Shown: piece after piece, positions 8,439-16,431 of the stretch
Layout: each line of letters starts with the position of its first letter
Position numbering within the stretch: the first letter of the stretch is position 1
Program-made: the position numbers and the translations under genes
Origin: Chitinophaga nivalis
GTDB lineage: Bacteria > Bacteroidota > Bacteroidia > Chitinophagales > Chitinophagaceae
DNA: 64,000 nt
Assembly (NCBI RefSeq): GCF_025989125.1
Contig: NZ_JAPDNR010000001.1
Span: 1,656,301-1,720,300 of the forward strand
Reading direction: 5' to 3'
Notes under the pieces: model-generated
Seen by the model: the letters and a program-made list of their open reading frames with translations, nothing else
Databases searched by the model: none
Told to the model about the DNA's origin: nothing

Positions 8439-9269
8439 ATGGACTCTGGACCAAATCCAACAATTATTGCTATCCCAGCAAAAACTCAAGGCATAATTAG
8501 CTGTATATCAAATGCATATAACATGCAAAGAGTCACTCTTTCCTGGGACAATGCAGAAATAGTATTTACAGGAAATGGAGAAGACAAGCCGATGCTTCTA
8601 CCAAATGGGGATGATTCTTTTTTGCTTCCTTTTGCGCCGTCTTCGTACAATATTCAGGCGTTATTCGAATTTGCTGAAGAGCCATTTGAGAAATTTTCAA
8701 CAGTAGATTCTGTTCAGCAGCCAATAATCACTCAGAAGGCAATGTTTACCACAATAGAGATAATGTCTGAAGACTCTACAGATAATGACAACAACGATTC
8801 CTATCTTTCGCTTTTTTTAGTGACAGCAGGACAAAGTTCTAGTTCTCCACAAAAATCGCAAGTAGTCAATACAATTACGGACGACAGACCTCAAATGGAA
8901 GCACACTGTAAAACATATTATACAGATCCTTCTTATTATGGAGATGAACATTATTTAAATATTCCAGTTCCAAATCCAGCTTCTTCGCCAAATAAATGGA
9001 CGCTCATAAATGATTATAAATATTCATCTACTAGTTGGACATTACAAGATGCATACATAGGCTTTCATACTGGTCCATTAGGCGGTAATATCATAATCAA
9101 TTTAGTGCTTGTAAATGAACTGGATATTAATTTTTATGGTTGTCAGTTGCTGCTAAGTGCTCGTGATTCCTATTGGGTAAGTTTCCCTACTGGGAATAGA
9201 CGCTTGGATTGGGAAGCAGTACTGGCTGGATCAAATTGTACCATGAAAATTTCAAAAGTTACACCATAG
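8439..9269 (+). CDS. Hypothetical protein, predicted beta-rich, no signal peptide
   Basis: A 276-residue protein that I do not recognise. There is no signal peptide or membrane segment. It is rich in Ser, Asn, Asp and aromatics with alternating hydrophobic strands, for example QRVTLSWDNAEIVFTGNG and GNIIINLVLVNELDINFYG, and has an acidic low-complexity linker near residues 113-122 (SEDSTDNDND-type). This suggests two beta-sandwich-like halves of about 110 and 130 residues. Codon use is AT-rich compared with the flanking chromosome, in line with acquired DNA. The two paralogous secreted proteins that follow are on the same strand but are unrelated in sequence. Confidence 0.65.
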   Translation: MDSGPNPTIIAIPAKTQGIISCISNAYNMQRVTLSWDNAEIVFTGNGEDKPMLLPNGDDSFLLPFAPSSYNIQALFEFAEEPFEKFSTVDSVQQPIITQKAMFTTIEIMSEDSTDNDNNDSYLSLFLVTAGQSSSSPQKSQVVNTITDDRPQMEAHCKTYYTDPSYYGDEHYLNIPVPNPASSPNKWTLINDYKYSSTSWTLQDAYIGFHTGPLGGNIIINLVLVNELDINFYGCQLLLSARDSYWVSFPTGNRRLDWEAVLAGSNCTMKISKVTP

Positions 9270-9412
9270 ATACAAATTGCCCTTTGAGGAACGGCTCCGG
9301 TGATGGCCAAATATAACGGAATACTGCGCATGGGGTGCGACTGATTTTATTTTTTAGAGTGGCGCTTCAAAGTGTCATCCTAATTCCTTATTATAATACT
9401 CAATAAAAATTT

Positions 9413-9967
9413 ATGACAAAGGTATTAATCGTTGTCACCTTCTTTTTAATTTTTCAAATGAACGTAACTGGTCAAATTTCTGCCACTTCATTTAATGGAG
9501 TAGCGTTGCATACTAATATAAAGGACATACCGGGATGTATTAGTTATAAAGATTTTGCAGAAAAGCACCTTTTCAGTGCAGAGCCAGATTTAAATTTTTA
9601 TTATCTCCCAATAATAGATAGTCAGGATTCGTTGATTGTAAAGTATGTATTCTTACAATGCAATAATGATAAAGAGTTAAACAAAATTTTTATTCTCATT
9701 GATGATAGTAATAATAATGCATTATCCATCTTGAAAAGAGTTTTAGGACCTGAACACACTACCGGGCAAAGTTCAATGGGGCAACCTTATGGTAATATTG
9801 TTTACGGTTGGTCAACAAATGCTGGTACTACAGTTCTTATGTTCAAAGAAGGAAGAGAGCATTCTGTATTAAATTTCCCAGTAACGACCATTACTATTCG
9901 ATATAAATCGGATTACGAGGCACTTCAAAATACGTCAATTAGCCCGGTTCTTCATAGAAGCTTTTAA
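9413..9967 (+). CDS. Secreted hypothetical protein, paralogue 1
   Basis: A 184-residue protein with an N-terminal signal peptide (hydrophobic residues 3-17, likely cleavage near VTGQ). The mature part has no domain I can name. Its most conserved stretches with the neighbour at 10262 are LPIIDSQDSLIVKY, FLQCN, and TGQSSMGQPYGNIVYGWST, followed by AGTTVxMFKEG. The two copies differ mainly in residues 35-60. The gene is AT-rich and part of the accessory region after tRNA-Lys. Confidence 0.75.
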   Translation: MTKVLIVVTFFLIFQMNVTGQISATSFNGVALHTNIKDIPGCISYKDFAEKHLFSAEPDLNFYYLPIIDSQDSLIVKYVFLQCNNDKELNKIFILIDDSNNNALSILKRVLGPEHTTGQSSMGQPYGNIVYGWSTNAGTTVLMFKEGREHSVLNFPVTTITIRYKSDYEALQNTSISPVLHRSF

Positions 9968-10261
9968 TTTAAAATAAATTAAGTGTCCCTACTACAATAT
10001 GTGTTGGAAACTTTATTATCTGTTCGGCCTACGATCCGTTACTTACAATATTTTTTTACGAAAGATATTTGGATGCCTCAAATCCAGTACACGATTTATC
10101 CATACTATACTTTTAAATTTCCGATATGATTTATATTCGGTGAAAAACAATGCTGGCCTTTGAGGAAGGTCATTGGGCATTCAATGTATAGCGCTTATTT
10201 CCTAAATGCCATTTAACTTTTAAGATCTTTATAGTGTACCCAAAAGGAATAAAGAGAGTTT

Positions 10262-10816
10262 ATGACAAAAATATTAATCGTTATCACCTTCTTTTTAATT
10301 TTTAAAATGAACGCAATCGGTCAAATTTCTGCTACTTCATTTAATGGAATTGCGCTGCACAGTAATATAAATGATATACCCGGATGTGTTAATTTTAATG
10401 ACTTTTCTGAAAAAGATCATTTCAACGCTACACCGGCTTCGGCTTTTTATTATCTCCCGATAATAAAAAGCCAGGATTCGTTGATAGTAAAATATTTTTT
10501 CTTACAATGCAATAAGGATAAGGTTTTAAATAAAATTATTGTACTCATTGATGATAGCAATAATAAAGCATTAACGATACTAACAAAGGTATTGGGACCA
10601 GAATATTCGACCGGGCAAAGCTCTATGGGGCAACCTTATGGTAATATTGTTTATGGTTGGTCGACGGATGCTGGTACTACAGTTATTATGTTCAAAGAGG
10701 GAGTTACCCATTCCACACTGAGATTTCCTGTAACAACTATCACCATTCAATCCCATTCTGATTATATAGATTTTGCCCCCACGTCAATAAGGCCAGTTCT
10801 TAATAGATCATTTTAA
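10262..10816 (+). CDS. Secreted hypothetical protein, paralogue 2
   Basis: A 184-residue protein with the same length, signal peptide and order of conserved blocks as the gene at 9413, and roughly two thirds or more of positions identical by eye. The short sequences after both stop codons are also alike, with an AAATAAATTAA-type stretch in each, so the duplication included flanking DNA. Keeping both copies intact argues for a useful but unknown product. A terminator at 10835 follows. Confidence 0.75.
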   Translation: MTKILIVITFFLIFKMNAIGQISATSFNGIALHSNINDIPGCVNFNDFSEKDHFNATPASAFYYLPIIKSQDSLIVKYFFLQCNKDKVLNKIIVLIDDSNNKALTILTKVLGPEYSTGQSSMGQPYGNIVYGWSTDAGTTVIMFKEGVTHSTLRFPVTTITIQSHSDYIDFAPTSIRPVLNRSF

Positions 10817-10834
10817 GTTAAAATAAATTAATTA

Positions 10835-10860
10835 AGCCCGGTGCACATTGCAACCGGGCT
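10835..10860. terminator. Bidirectional terminator
   Basis: AGCCCGGT pairs with ACCGGGCT over a 10-base loop, between the convergent paralogue-2 and monooxygenase genes. Confidence 0.7.
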
Positions 10861-10929
10861 GCTTCTTTATCGCAATCCGGAATACGCGATCCTCAGTTAT
10901 CTGGAAATAATTAATATCAAGCTCAAAGG

Positions 10930-12540
10930 TTATAAATTTTCTAATGAGTTGTTGACCTGCAGCTGCAATGGTACCGCCTTCCCCAAAATCACCGTCATCA
11001 CATTTCCCAAACTATCAATAGCCGCCAATCTCGCCACTACAAAGTCATCCGGTCTGACGAGCAATGCTTCATCATTACTCATACCGGTGATGGCCTGCCA
11101 TTTTTCGTCGGCTGATACAACCAGCCGAATATCGATAGATAGCTGTTCTTTCACCTTGTCACAGGCAGCCTGCCAGTTGTTGTTGCCAGCAATTAAAACG
11201 AATTGCCCTTTTATCCAGTCAATCGAAGAGATGTTGTGTAATTCATCCAGCCATACATGTGGCACACGGGTACCTGGTTCGCCCACGAAATAGGTGAACG
11301 GCAGGTTGGTGTCTCTTTTTATGGCGGATGACTGATAACCGAAATTAGGTAGTCCCATGAGGTCTTTGGCTTTGGTGGGCAGTAACGAGGTATTTACCAG
11401 CCCATTTGTACCTGCCAGCTGACCGGAAAGGGTGGCATAATAAGCGCCGACAGGCTGCCGCTCCGTATGGTAGGTATCCAGTAAAGTGGTTGCCGCCTGG
11501 TTTTTCAACACTGCCGCCAGTTTCCAGGCTATATTCTGCGCATCTTGTACGCCTGTATTGGCTCCTTTGCCAGCGTAAGGGGTCATGGTGTGGGCGGCGT
11601 CTCCGGCAAGAAAAATGCGATTCCTGCGTAGTTGCTCAGCAATGCGCACGGTTAGTTGCCATGGCAGTACTTTAAGAATGGAGATTTTTATAGCTGGTAT
11701 CCCCAGGATGCGGTGAAGTATAGTCGTTAGCTTTGTAATAGTATAGTCTGCCGCTGTTTCTCCTTTTTCAGGATAATAGCGTAAGTGAAACGCCCATTTA
11801 TTTTGGTTATTGATCGTTAAAAGAAAGCCGGTTATCTCAGGTGTTTCAATCAAGAACTGGCTAAATTCCCGTCCTTTTACTATTGCTGCCAGGTCGGCTT
11901 CAAAATAAATATTCAACAAGTCGGTCCAGGAGCCATTGCCGGACACAGGTACGTTTAATTGGTTTCTTACAAAACTACTGGCGCCATCCGCAGCAATCAT
12001 GTAATCTGCCCGGATGGTGTATTGTGCTGCTGTTTGCCTGTTTTGTACCAACACTTCTACTTCATTAGGGTGCTGTGTAAAAGATAAGAGATGATGATGG
12101 AAGCGAATATCCGCACCTTGTTGCTGCGCATGTGTACACATGATGGCCTCACTAATATCCTGTGTACAACGACATACGCCTTCCGGCGAATTTTTAATAA
12201 AGTCTGCTATCTCTTTTTGCGTCGCTGCCAACTTAGCCGGAGACATGATTTCGGCTGCAGGTGTTTGTAAAGCTTCTACTAAGGTATTACCACGGAGGAT
12301 GCCCCAGGCCGGCGCCAGTGCTTTGCCGCCTTCACGGAGCGCCTCGCTAAGCCCAATCCCTCTGAATAACTCCATGGTTCGGGCATCGATGGTTCTTGAG
12401 CGCGGATAAACGGAGGTGCCTTCCCGCTTTTCTATCAAAATAAAATCAACGCCTTGCTGGGCTAAAAATAAGGCGGCAGCGAGCCCTGTAATGCCTCCGC
12501 CGAGTATGATCACCTGTGTCCTGATAACATCGTTTTCCAT
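10930..12540 (-). CDS. FAD-dependent aromatic monooxygenase (PheA/TfdB type)
   Basis: A 536-residue class A flavoprotein hydroxylase. It has GxGxxG as GGGITG at residues 14-19, the DG motif in MIAADGASSFVRNQL, the GD motif in IFLAGDAAHTMTPYAGKGAN followed by GVQDAQNIAWKLAAVL, and a C-terminal thioredoxin-like extension typical of phenol hydroxylase relatives. It uses NAD(P)H and O2 to hydroxylate an aromatic or polyketide substrate; relatives also inactivate rifampicin or tetracyclines. The substrate cannot be told here. It is divergent from the AraC-type gene at 12819, the likely regulator. Its base composition is closer to the core genome than the small ORFs around it. Confidence 0.9.
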   Translation of the reverse strand: MENDVIRTQVIILGGGITGLAAALFLAQQGVDFILIEKREGTSVYPRSRTIDARTMELFRGIGLSEALREGGKALAPAWGILRGNTLVEALQTPAAEIMSPAKLAATQKEIADFIKNSPEGVCRCTQDISEAIMCTHAQQQGADIRFHHHLLSFTQHPNEVEVLVQNRQTAAQYTIRADYMIAADGASSFVRNQLNVPVSGNGSWTDLLNIYFEADLAAIVKGREFSQFLIETPEITGFLLTINNQNKWAFHLRYYPEKGETAADYTITKLTTILHRILGIPAIKISILKVLPWQLTVRIAEQLRRNRIFLAGDAAHTMTPYAGKGANTGVQDAQNIAWKLAAVLKNQAATTLLDTYHTERQPVGAYYATLSGQLAGTNGLVNTSLLPTKAKDLMGLPNFGYQSSAIKRDTNLPFTYFVGEPGTRVPHVWLDELHNISSIDWIKGQFVLIAGNNNWQAACDKVKEQLSIDIRLVVSADEKWQAITGMSNDEALLVRPDDFVVARLAAIDSLGNVMTVILGKAVPLQLQVNNSLENL

Positions 12541-12818
12541 TGTATTTAAATCGTTTAGGACAAATTTCTATAGCCAGGTGTCATATGCTGTGCATGAAAC
12601 GGATTAAAATGTACCATTATCGCAAATAAGAGAATCGGTGCTGGTTTAAAATATTTTTACAGGCATTTCGTCTTTAATGGCAGTAGTAATAACAACACTT
12701 GATAAGCGCATAGTTTTCTCTCTTATCAGTCAGTATAATAGGTGTAAATTGTTATATTGGAAGAGGAGCAAGTGATGGGGATATTACATTACATCTACCA
12801 TTTTTGAAAAGCAAAAAA

Positions 12819-13787
12819 ATGGCTATAAGAAAAGACCATAAAAGGGATATCATCAACCTGTTGTTGCAAGGTGCAACGCCATTTGAAAAACAGACGTTTG
12901 AAAGTAGTTTTGAGAAGCGGAATATCTCTCTGCAGATTTATCATGGAAAGGACTTCATTATCATGGAGTCTAATACATTTACCCATAGCGAAACACCCGC
13001 CTGGTCACATTACAACAGTCCTGATTGGATAGAGTTCAGCTTTATGCTGAAAGGAAATGTGTATCAGTCTCAAAGTGGTTTGTTTAACGATTATCTGTTG
13101 TCAGAAGGAAGCCATCATTTTTTATTCAATCCGGATGCTACGGAGGAAAACAGATTGATAGGGAATGGGAACTACAATATTATCAGTATTTATATGCCGG
13201 TAAATAAAGCATTATCGCTTTTTAATGCGTATTTGCCTGAATGGGAGCATTACTCGCAACAACTGCAACGTTATCAGCCATTCTTTCAGGAGGCGCCACA
13301 AAAAAGGCTTTCACCGCATATCACCCGTATCCTTCGTCATCTTTGGGATGCCCCTGCGCAGGAGAAACTAAAAAGTCTTTATTACGAGTCATTGGTAAAT
13401 GAACTGTTTTGCTGGCAATGGGAAGCGATGTTGGTAAAGCCGGAGAAGTGCATAGGTATAAAACTTCGTGATGCAGATATTGAAAAACTGCATCACGCCA
13501 CCCACTTGTTATCCAACGCTCTACAAGAGCCACCTTCCTTAGAGTGGCTGGCCAAAGCTTGTCAATTGAATGAATACAAATTGAAAGCAGGATTCAAGCA
13601 GATTTTTGGTACGACTGTGTCTAATTATGCGCAGGGGATACGACTGGAAAAGGCACAACAACTGATCCGGGACACCGACATGACGATGTCGGAAATAGCT
13701 TATGACCTGGGATATGCGCATTCCCAACATTTTCAACGGGCGTTTAAGCAAAAGTTTGGCGTGACACCTAATAGCTTGCGGGGGTAA
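12819..13787 (+). CDS. AraC-family transcriptional regulator
   Basis: A 322-residue regulator. Residues about 40-180 form the ligand-sensing half; the C-terminal 100 residues hold two helix-turn-helix motifs (LEWLAKACQLNEYKLKAGFKQ and MTMSEIAYDLGYAHSQHFQRA), ending KFGVTPNSLRG. The ATG at 12819 is preferred over an in-frame TTG five codons upstream. It is transcribed away from the flavin monooxygenase, 278 bases apart, which makes that enzyme the probable target. Confidence 0.88.
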   Translation: MAIRKDHKRDIINLLLQGATPFEKQTFESSFEKRNISLQIYHGKDFIIMESNTFTHSETPAWSHYNSPDWIEFSFMLKGNVYQSQSGLFNDYLLSEGSHHFLFNPDATEENRLIGNGNYNIISIYMPVNKALSLFNAYLPEWEHYSQQLQRYQPFFQEAPQKRLSPHITRILRHLWDAPAQEKLKSLYYESLVNELFCWQWEAMLVKPEKCIGIKLRDADIEKLHHATHLLSNALQEPPSLEWLAKACQLNEYKLKAGFKQIFGTTVSNYAQGIRLEKAQQLIRDTDMTMSEIAYDLGYAHSQHFQRAFKQKFGVTPNSLRG

Positions 13788-13965
13788 TATTGATAGGTAA
13801 ATGCAGTATTGTCTGTTTTTGATTGATATTAAATAGATTGTATTTCTGTTTGCCTAAGGGTCGATGTTTGTAGCGTTTTTTGACTACTTGTAACGTAATA
13901 TTATTGTTTAAATATTTGATTTCTTACGTAAGTTTGCAATATTAGCCACTGTTTAAAATACTTGT

Positions 13966-14127
13966 ATGAAGAACAAGGTTTTAGAAAAAATAAAGGATAT
14001 AAATGAGAAAGCAAAAGCTTTAAATGAGATCAAAATTAATAGTAGACAGCATCTAAATTCATTAGCAGAGCATATTCAAACAAAAGAACAAGCAGAAATA
14101 TTTAAGAAATTGGTGAAATCCTTATAA
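13966..14127 (+). CDS. Small hypothetical helical protein (53 aa)
   Basis: An ATG-initiated ORF of 53 codons: highly charged, Lys/Glu-rich and free of Pro and Gly, so probably one long helix or coiled coil (KVLEKIKDINEKAKALNEIK). An AT-rich leader precedes it. Nothing similar is recognised. Length and composition make it plausible but unproven. Confidence 0.4.
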   Translation: MKNKVLEKIKDINEKAKALNEIKINSRQHLNSLAEHIQTKEQAEIFKKLVKSL

Positions 14128-14210
14128 AAGGGGTGGTGATAAGTGATAATATGGCACATGTATTTTTTGGAATGCCGGATACTACGCCTTTTATCTGTGA
14201 ATTTGACGCA

Positions 14211-14603
14211 TCAAAATACAATACTCAATCTACCTGGTTCTAATATTGCTGGCAAGCAGATATTATTATTGGCAAGTGATTTAAGAGTGTCCTTTGACAA
14301 TATATATTTTGTATTCTTGAAATCATAATCGTTGGGTAAAGGAGCTGATACCGTTAAGATAATTGTATCGTTTTTATTTTCCCAGGTACCTAAAAAATCA
14401 GTTTTATTTTCAACCAGCTTCCCATACTGGTTATCTTTTTTACGAAACATTAGACTAAAAGTACCCTGTTCTTTTAACAGCAGATTCCATTCCTTTGTAA
14501 CAGTATAGGAATAAGTACAAATAATATCTCTATGAGAATACTGCTTTTCCTTATAATGAAGATTCAGTGGTATCATAAAATATAAAAAAATAAGAAATTT
14601 CAT
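14211..14603 (-). CDS. Hypothetical exported protein, lipocalin-like strand pattern
   Basis: A 130-residue protein with a short hydrophobic N-terminus (residues 2-13) that may be a signal peptide. The rest is strand-rich: CTYSYTVTKEWNLLLKEQGTFSLMF, then FLGTWENKNDTIILT. This resembles small Bacteroidota lipocalin-like domains, where a GTW motif ends a barrel strand, but the match is weak. It starts 7 bases after the stop of the ORF at 14611-14874, so the two are probably cotranscribed. Confidence 0.6.
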   Translation of the reverse strand: MKFLIFLYFMIPLNLHYKEKQYSHRDIICTYSYTVTKEWNLLLKEQGTFSLMFRKKDNQYGKLVENKTDFLGTWENKNDTIILTVSAPLPNDYDFKNTKYILSKDTLKSLANNNICLPAILEPGRLSIVF

Positions 14604-14610
14604 AATCTAT

Positions 14611-14874
14611 TTATTTAGGATATTCAGCTATAACTTCTTTTACTGGTGGGGGAGCAGATATATATCCACGCATTGTGCCTTCTAAGCGCTTGGCTTGCAT
14701 AAGAGCTTTTGAGGCTGCTGCTGAATAAGGAGTATAAATAACTCCATTCACAGGCAATCTAGTGTATGATGACCTTTGTCTCCAATTTGTACCTGTAACA
14801 GCAGACATCTCTTCACGAATCGTATTGCCAATAACGTCTGGTAAATCAATTCTTCCAAAGCTTGTAATAATCAA
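14611..14874 (-). pseudogene. Hypothetical protein fragment cut at its 5' end by an IS remnant
   Basis: An 87-codon frame with no ATG: it is open up to the TTG codon at 14872-14874 and ends in a stop only where the IS-like end begins at 14878. It therefore looks like the 3' part of a longer gene whose front was removed when the element inserted or rearranged. The surviving part is rich in Arg, Tyr and Pro and ends YISAPPPVKEVIAEYPK. It is not recognised. The next gene at 14603 follows 7 bases after its stop, as in an operon; a toxin-tail/immunity pair is one possible reading, without direct support. Confidence 0.5.
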
Positions 14875-14935
14875 TATTTAATCTGACAGACAGCTAATTT
14901 TGGGCCCAATGAATCAGCTGTAAATCTATGAATAT

Positions 14936-15001
14936 TTTATCCACAAAAAAATTTGCCGAGCTATCCGCCTTTGGGGCTCTGCAATTTTTTTTGTGGATAA
15001 A
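14936..15001. repeat. Long hairpin inside the IS481-like remnant
   Basis: The 21-base arms TTTATCCACAAAAAAATTTGC and GCAATTTTTTTTGTGGATAAA-type pair with one mismatch (arms 14936-14956 and 14981-15001). GAGC/GCTC inside the loop extends the stem. It lies just after the transposase stop and could be a terminator or a protective structure of the element. Confidence 0.65.
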
Positions 15002-15004
15002 GCA

Positions 15005-15262
15005 TCAGGAAGTTGCGTCAGCGGCTAAATACCAGTCTGCAATGCGCTTTTCCTTAGCTAGTCCAATACTGTCTTTAAAAGTTTCCAAAGGTGTCTTTCC
15101 AAAGCAATACTTCCCACTGTGGGCTCTTTGTCTGTTATAATAGTTTATCCAATCATCCAGATCGGCTTGCATTGACTCCAGACTCGTATATATTTTTTTC
15201 CTAAATGCAATGGCATAAAACTCCTCTTGAATCGTTCTGCTTAATCTTTTTATGTTATTTGT
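15005..15262 (-). pseudogene. IS481-family transposase, C-terminal remnant
   Basis: The minus-strand frame reads KRLSRTIQEEFYAIAFRKKIY, then SLESMQADLDDWINYYNRQR, AHSGKYCFGKTPLETFKDS and ends ADWYLAADATS. The RTIQEEFYA, DLDDWINYYN and GKTPLETF stretches are characteristic of IS481-type DDE transposases. The frame is closed upstream by a stop, so the DDE catalytic core is missing and the product cannot be active. Confidence 0.8.
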
Positions 15263-15301
15263 TTAACAATAACTGTCAGATTAAGTTTTGACTATTTCAC
15301 A

Positions 15302-15343
15302 TAATAGAAGAGCCGCCAGGCATTGCCTACGGCTCTTCTATTA
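15302..15343. terminator. Strong intrinsic terminator
   Basis: TAATAGAAGAGCCG pairs perfectly with CGGCTCTTCTATTA over a 14-base loop. It lies 7 bases after the stop of the minus-strand gene at 15351-15665 and just outside the IS481-like end. Confidence 0.75.
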
Positions 15344-15350
15344 CATCTTC

Positions 15351-15665
15351 TTATTTTTGACAATGTTCTTTGTACCATCTATGCCACTCCTCCCAATCCC
15401 TCTTACTAAAACTCAACTTGCCTAACAGAGTCCCATCTGACTTCGATTCTATTTTCGTTTTTTCCTCCATAAATGCTATTTGCTGCGTGCAGCAATAATA
15501 AACGGTGTCCATTCTATTGGCATTAACAACTGAGTCTAGTATTCTAAAATGATAATCAAAAAGGGAATCGCGCCCATTCTTAGTTGAAACGCTATTTTTT
15601 TTTTGTGCAAGAGTACAACTCGAATAAATGAACATCAAAATAAATGGCAAAGTATTTTTTATCAT
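15351..15665 (-). CDS. Small secreted hypothetical protein
   Basis: A 104-residue protein with a signal peptide (PFILMFIYSSCTLAQ); the Ser-Cys inside it could alternatively be a lipobox. The mature part is charged and helical, with a CC pair (VYYCCTQQIAFMEE) and a Trp-rich end (RDWEEWHRWYKEH). Not recognised. It has its own terminator. It lies between two IS remnants. Confidence 0.6.
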   Translation of the reverse strand: MIKNTLPFILMFIYSSCTLAQKKNSVSTKNGRDSLFDYHFRILDSVVNANRMDTVYYCCTQQIAFMEEKTKIESKSDGTLLGKLSFSKRDWEEWHRWYKEHCQK

Positions 15666-15739
15666 TATTGATCAACTTTAGTGATATTGCCGTTTTTAAG
15701 ATGTATCGTAACTGTTTTAACTTCTCCGCCTTTGTGAAG

Positions 15740-16320
15740 TTGCTACATTTGTCAGGACAGTAAGTTAATAGAAAAATCAATAACTTAACAGCATGTCAAG
15801 AGAAAGAAAAGTATATGACAAGGAGTTCAAGCTAATGAGCGTTGAACTGAGTAACAAACGAAGTGATTTGGGAGATAGGAAAGTTGTCGGATGGTCGCTA
15901 AGTACCACCATGAAAGCAGTAGAAACAGTTGTCCCTGCATGGAAGATGGCCGAAAAAACAGACCAGTGAAAGGTGCATTGATATTTCATTCTGACAGGGG
16001 TATACAGCATGCCTGTAACGAATTTAAGAGCCTATTGGCGCCTAATCCATTAATCACAAGAAGTATGAGCCGTAAGGGAAATTGCTGGGATAATGCAGTC
16101 GCTGAAAGCTTCTTCAAAACACTTAAAACAGAGTTGGTATATCAGAATAAATTCGTAGATAAAGCCGAGGCAGCATTAGCCGTATTCGAATATATAGAAA
16201 TCTGGTACAACCGTAAAAGATTGCATTCTACCCTGGGATATATGTCACCACATGACTTTGGAGAATTTCTAAACAAGCAAAACATTGCAGCTTAACCGAC
16301 TGTCCATTTTATTGTTGCAA
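15740..16320 (+). mobile_element. Internally deleted IS3-family element (581 bp)
   Basis: The ends carry imperfect inverted repeats of about 29 bases, sharing GGACAGT and GTTAA blocks (15740-15768 and 16292-16320). Inside, the first 25 or so codons of the small first ORF (MSRERKVYDKEFKLMSVELS) are joined directly to the middle of the second ORF, so roughly half of a normal IS3-size element is gone. No clear target duplication was seen. Confidence 0.75.
15793..16295 (+). pseudogene. IS3-family transposase, orfA/orfB deletion fusion with frameshift
   Basis: The frame from the ATG at 15793 gives the orfA start, then jumps into the orfB core at GDRKVVGWSLSTTMKAVETV. At an A6 run near 15953 the reading must shift: the first frame stops at 15969, while the rest of the core continues in another frame as KNRPVKGALIFHSDRGIQ, SMSRKGNCWDNAVAESFFKT and LVYQNKF, ending with IEIWYNRKRLHSTLGYMSP. 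The last two DDE residues (HSDRG and the AESFF Glu) survive; the first is deleted. One lost A in the run would explain the shift. Confidence 0.8.
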
Positions 16321-16431
16321 TTCCACTACCTCCGTTTTAAAGTAAAGCTTATATTTATAACACAAAGGCTGCATTAAAAGCAGCTTCAAACAACGATAAC
16401 CCTATTATATCATCTTTTGTAAAACCCATTT

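Larger units (their letters stand above)
14878..15284 (-). mobile_element. Internally deleted IS481-like element (about 0.4 kb)
   Basis: The ends carry matching inverted repeats: TTAATCTGACAG at 14878-14889 and its complement CTGTCAGATTAA at 15273-15284. Between them lie only the last 80 or so codons of a DDE transposase and a long hairpin. The element has lost its transposase front, so it could move only if an intact relative supplies the enzyme. It abuts the truncated ORF at 14611-14874. Confidence 0.65.

Noticed and set aside
9413..10816. Paralogue pair as an insertion sequence
   Set aside because: No inverted ends or transposase; a simple gene duplication explains it.
10841..11293. 150-codon plus-strand ORF opposite the flavin monooxygenase
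   Set aside because: Antisense shadow of a conserved C-terminal domain and overlaps the terminator.
14143..14328. 61-codon plus ORF
   Set aside because: Antisense to the 130-aa exported protein and without coding character.
15592..15780. 62-codon minus ORF before the small secreted protein
   Set aside because: Out of frame with it, overlaps the IS3-like end, and has poor composition.
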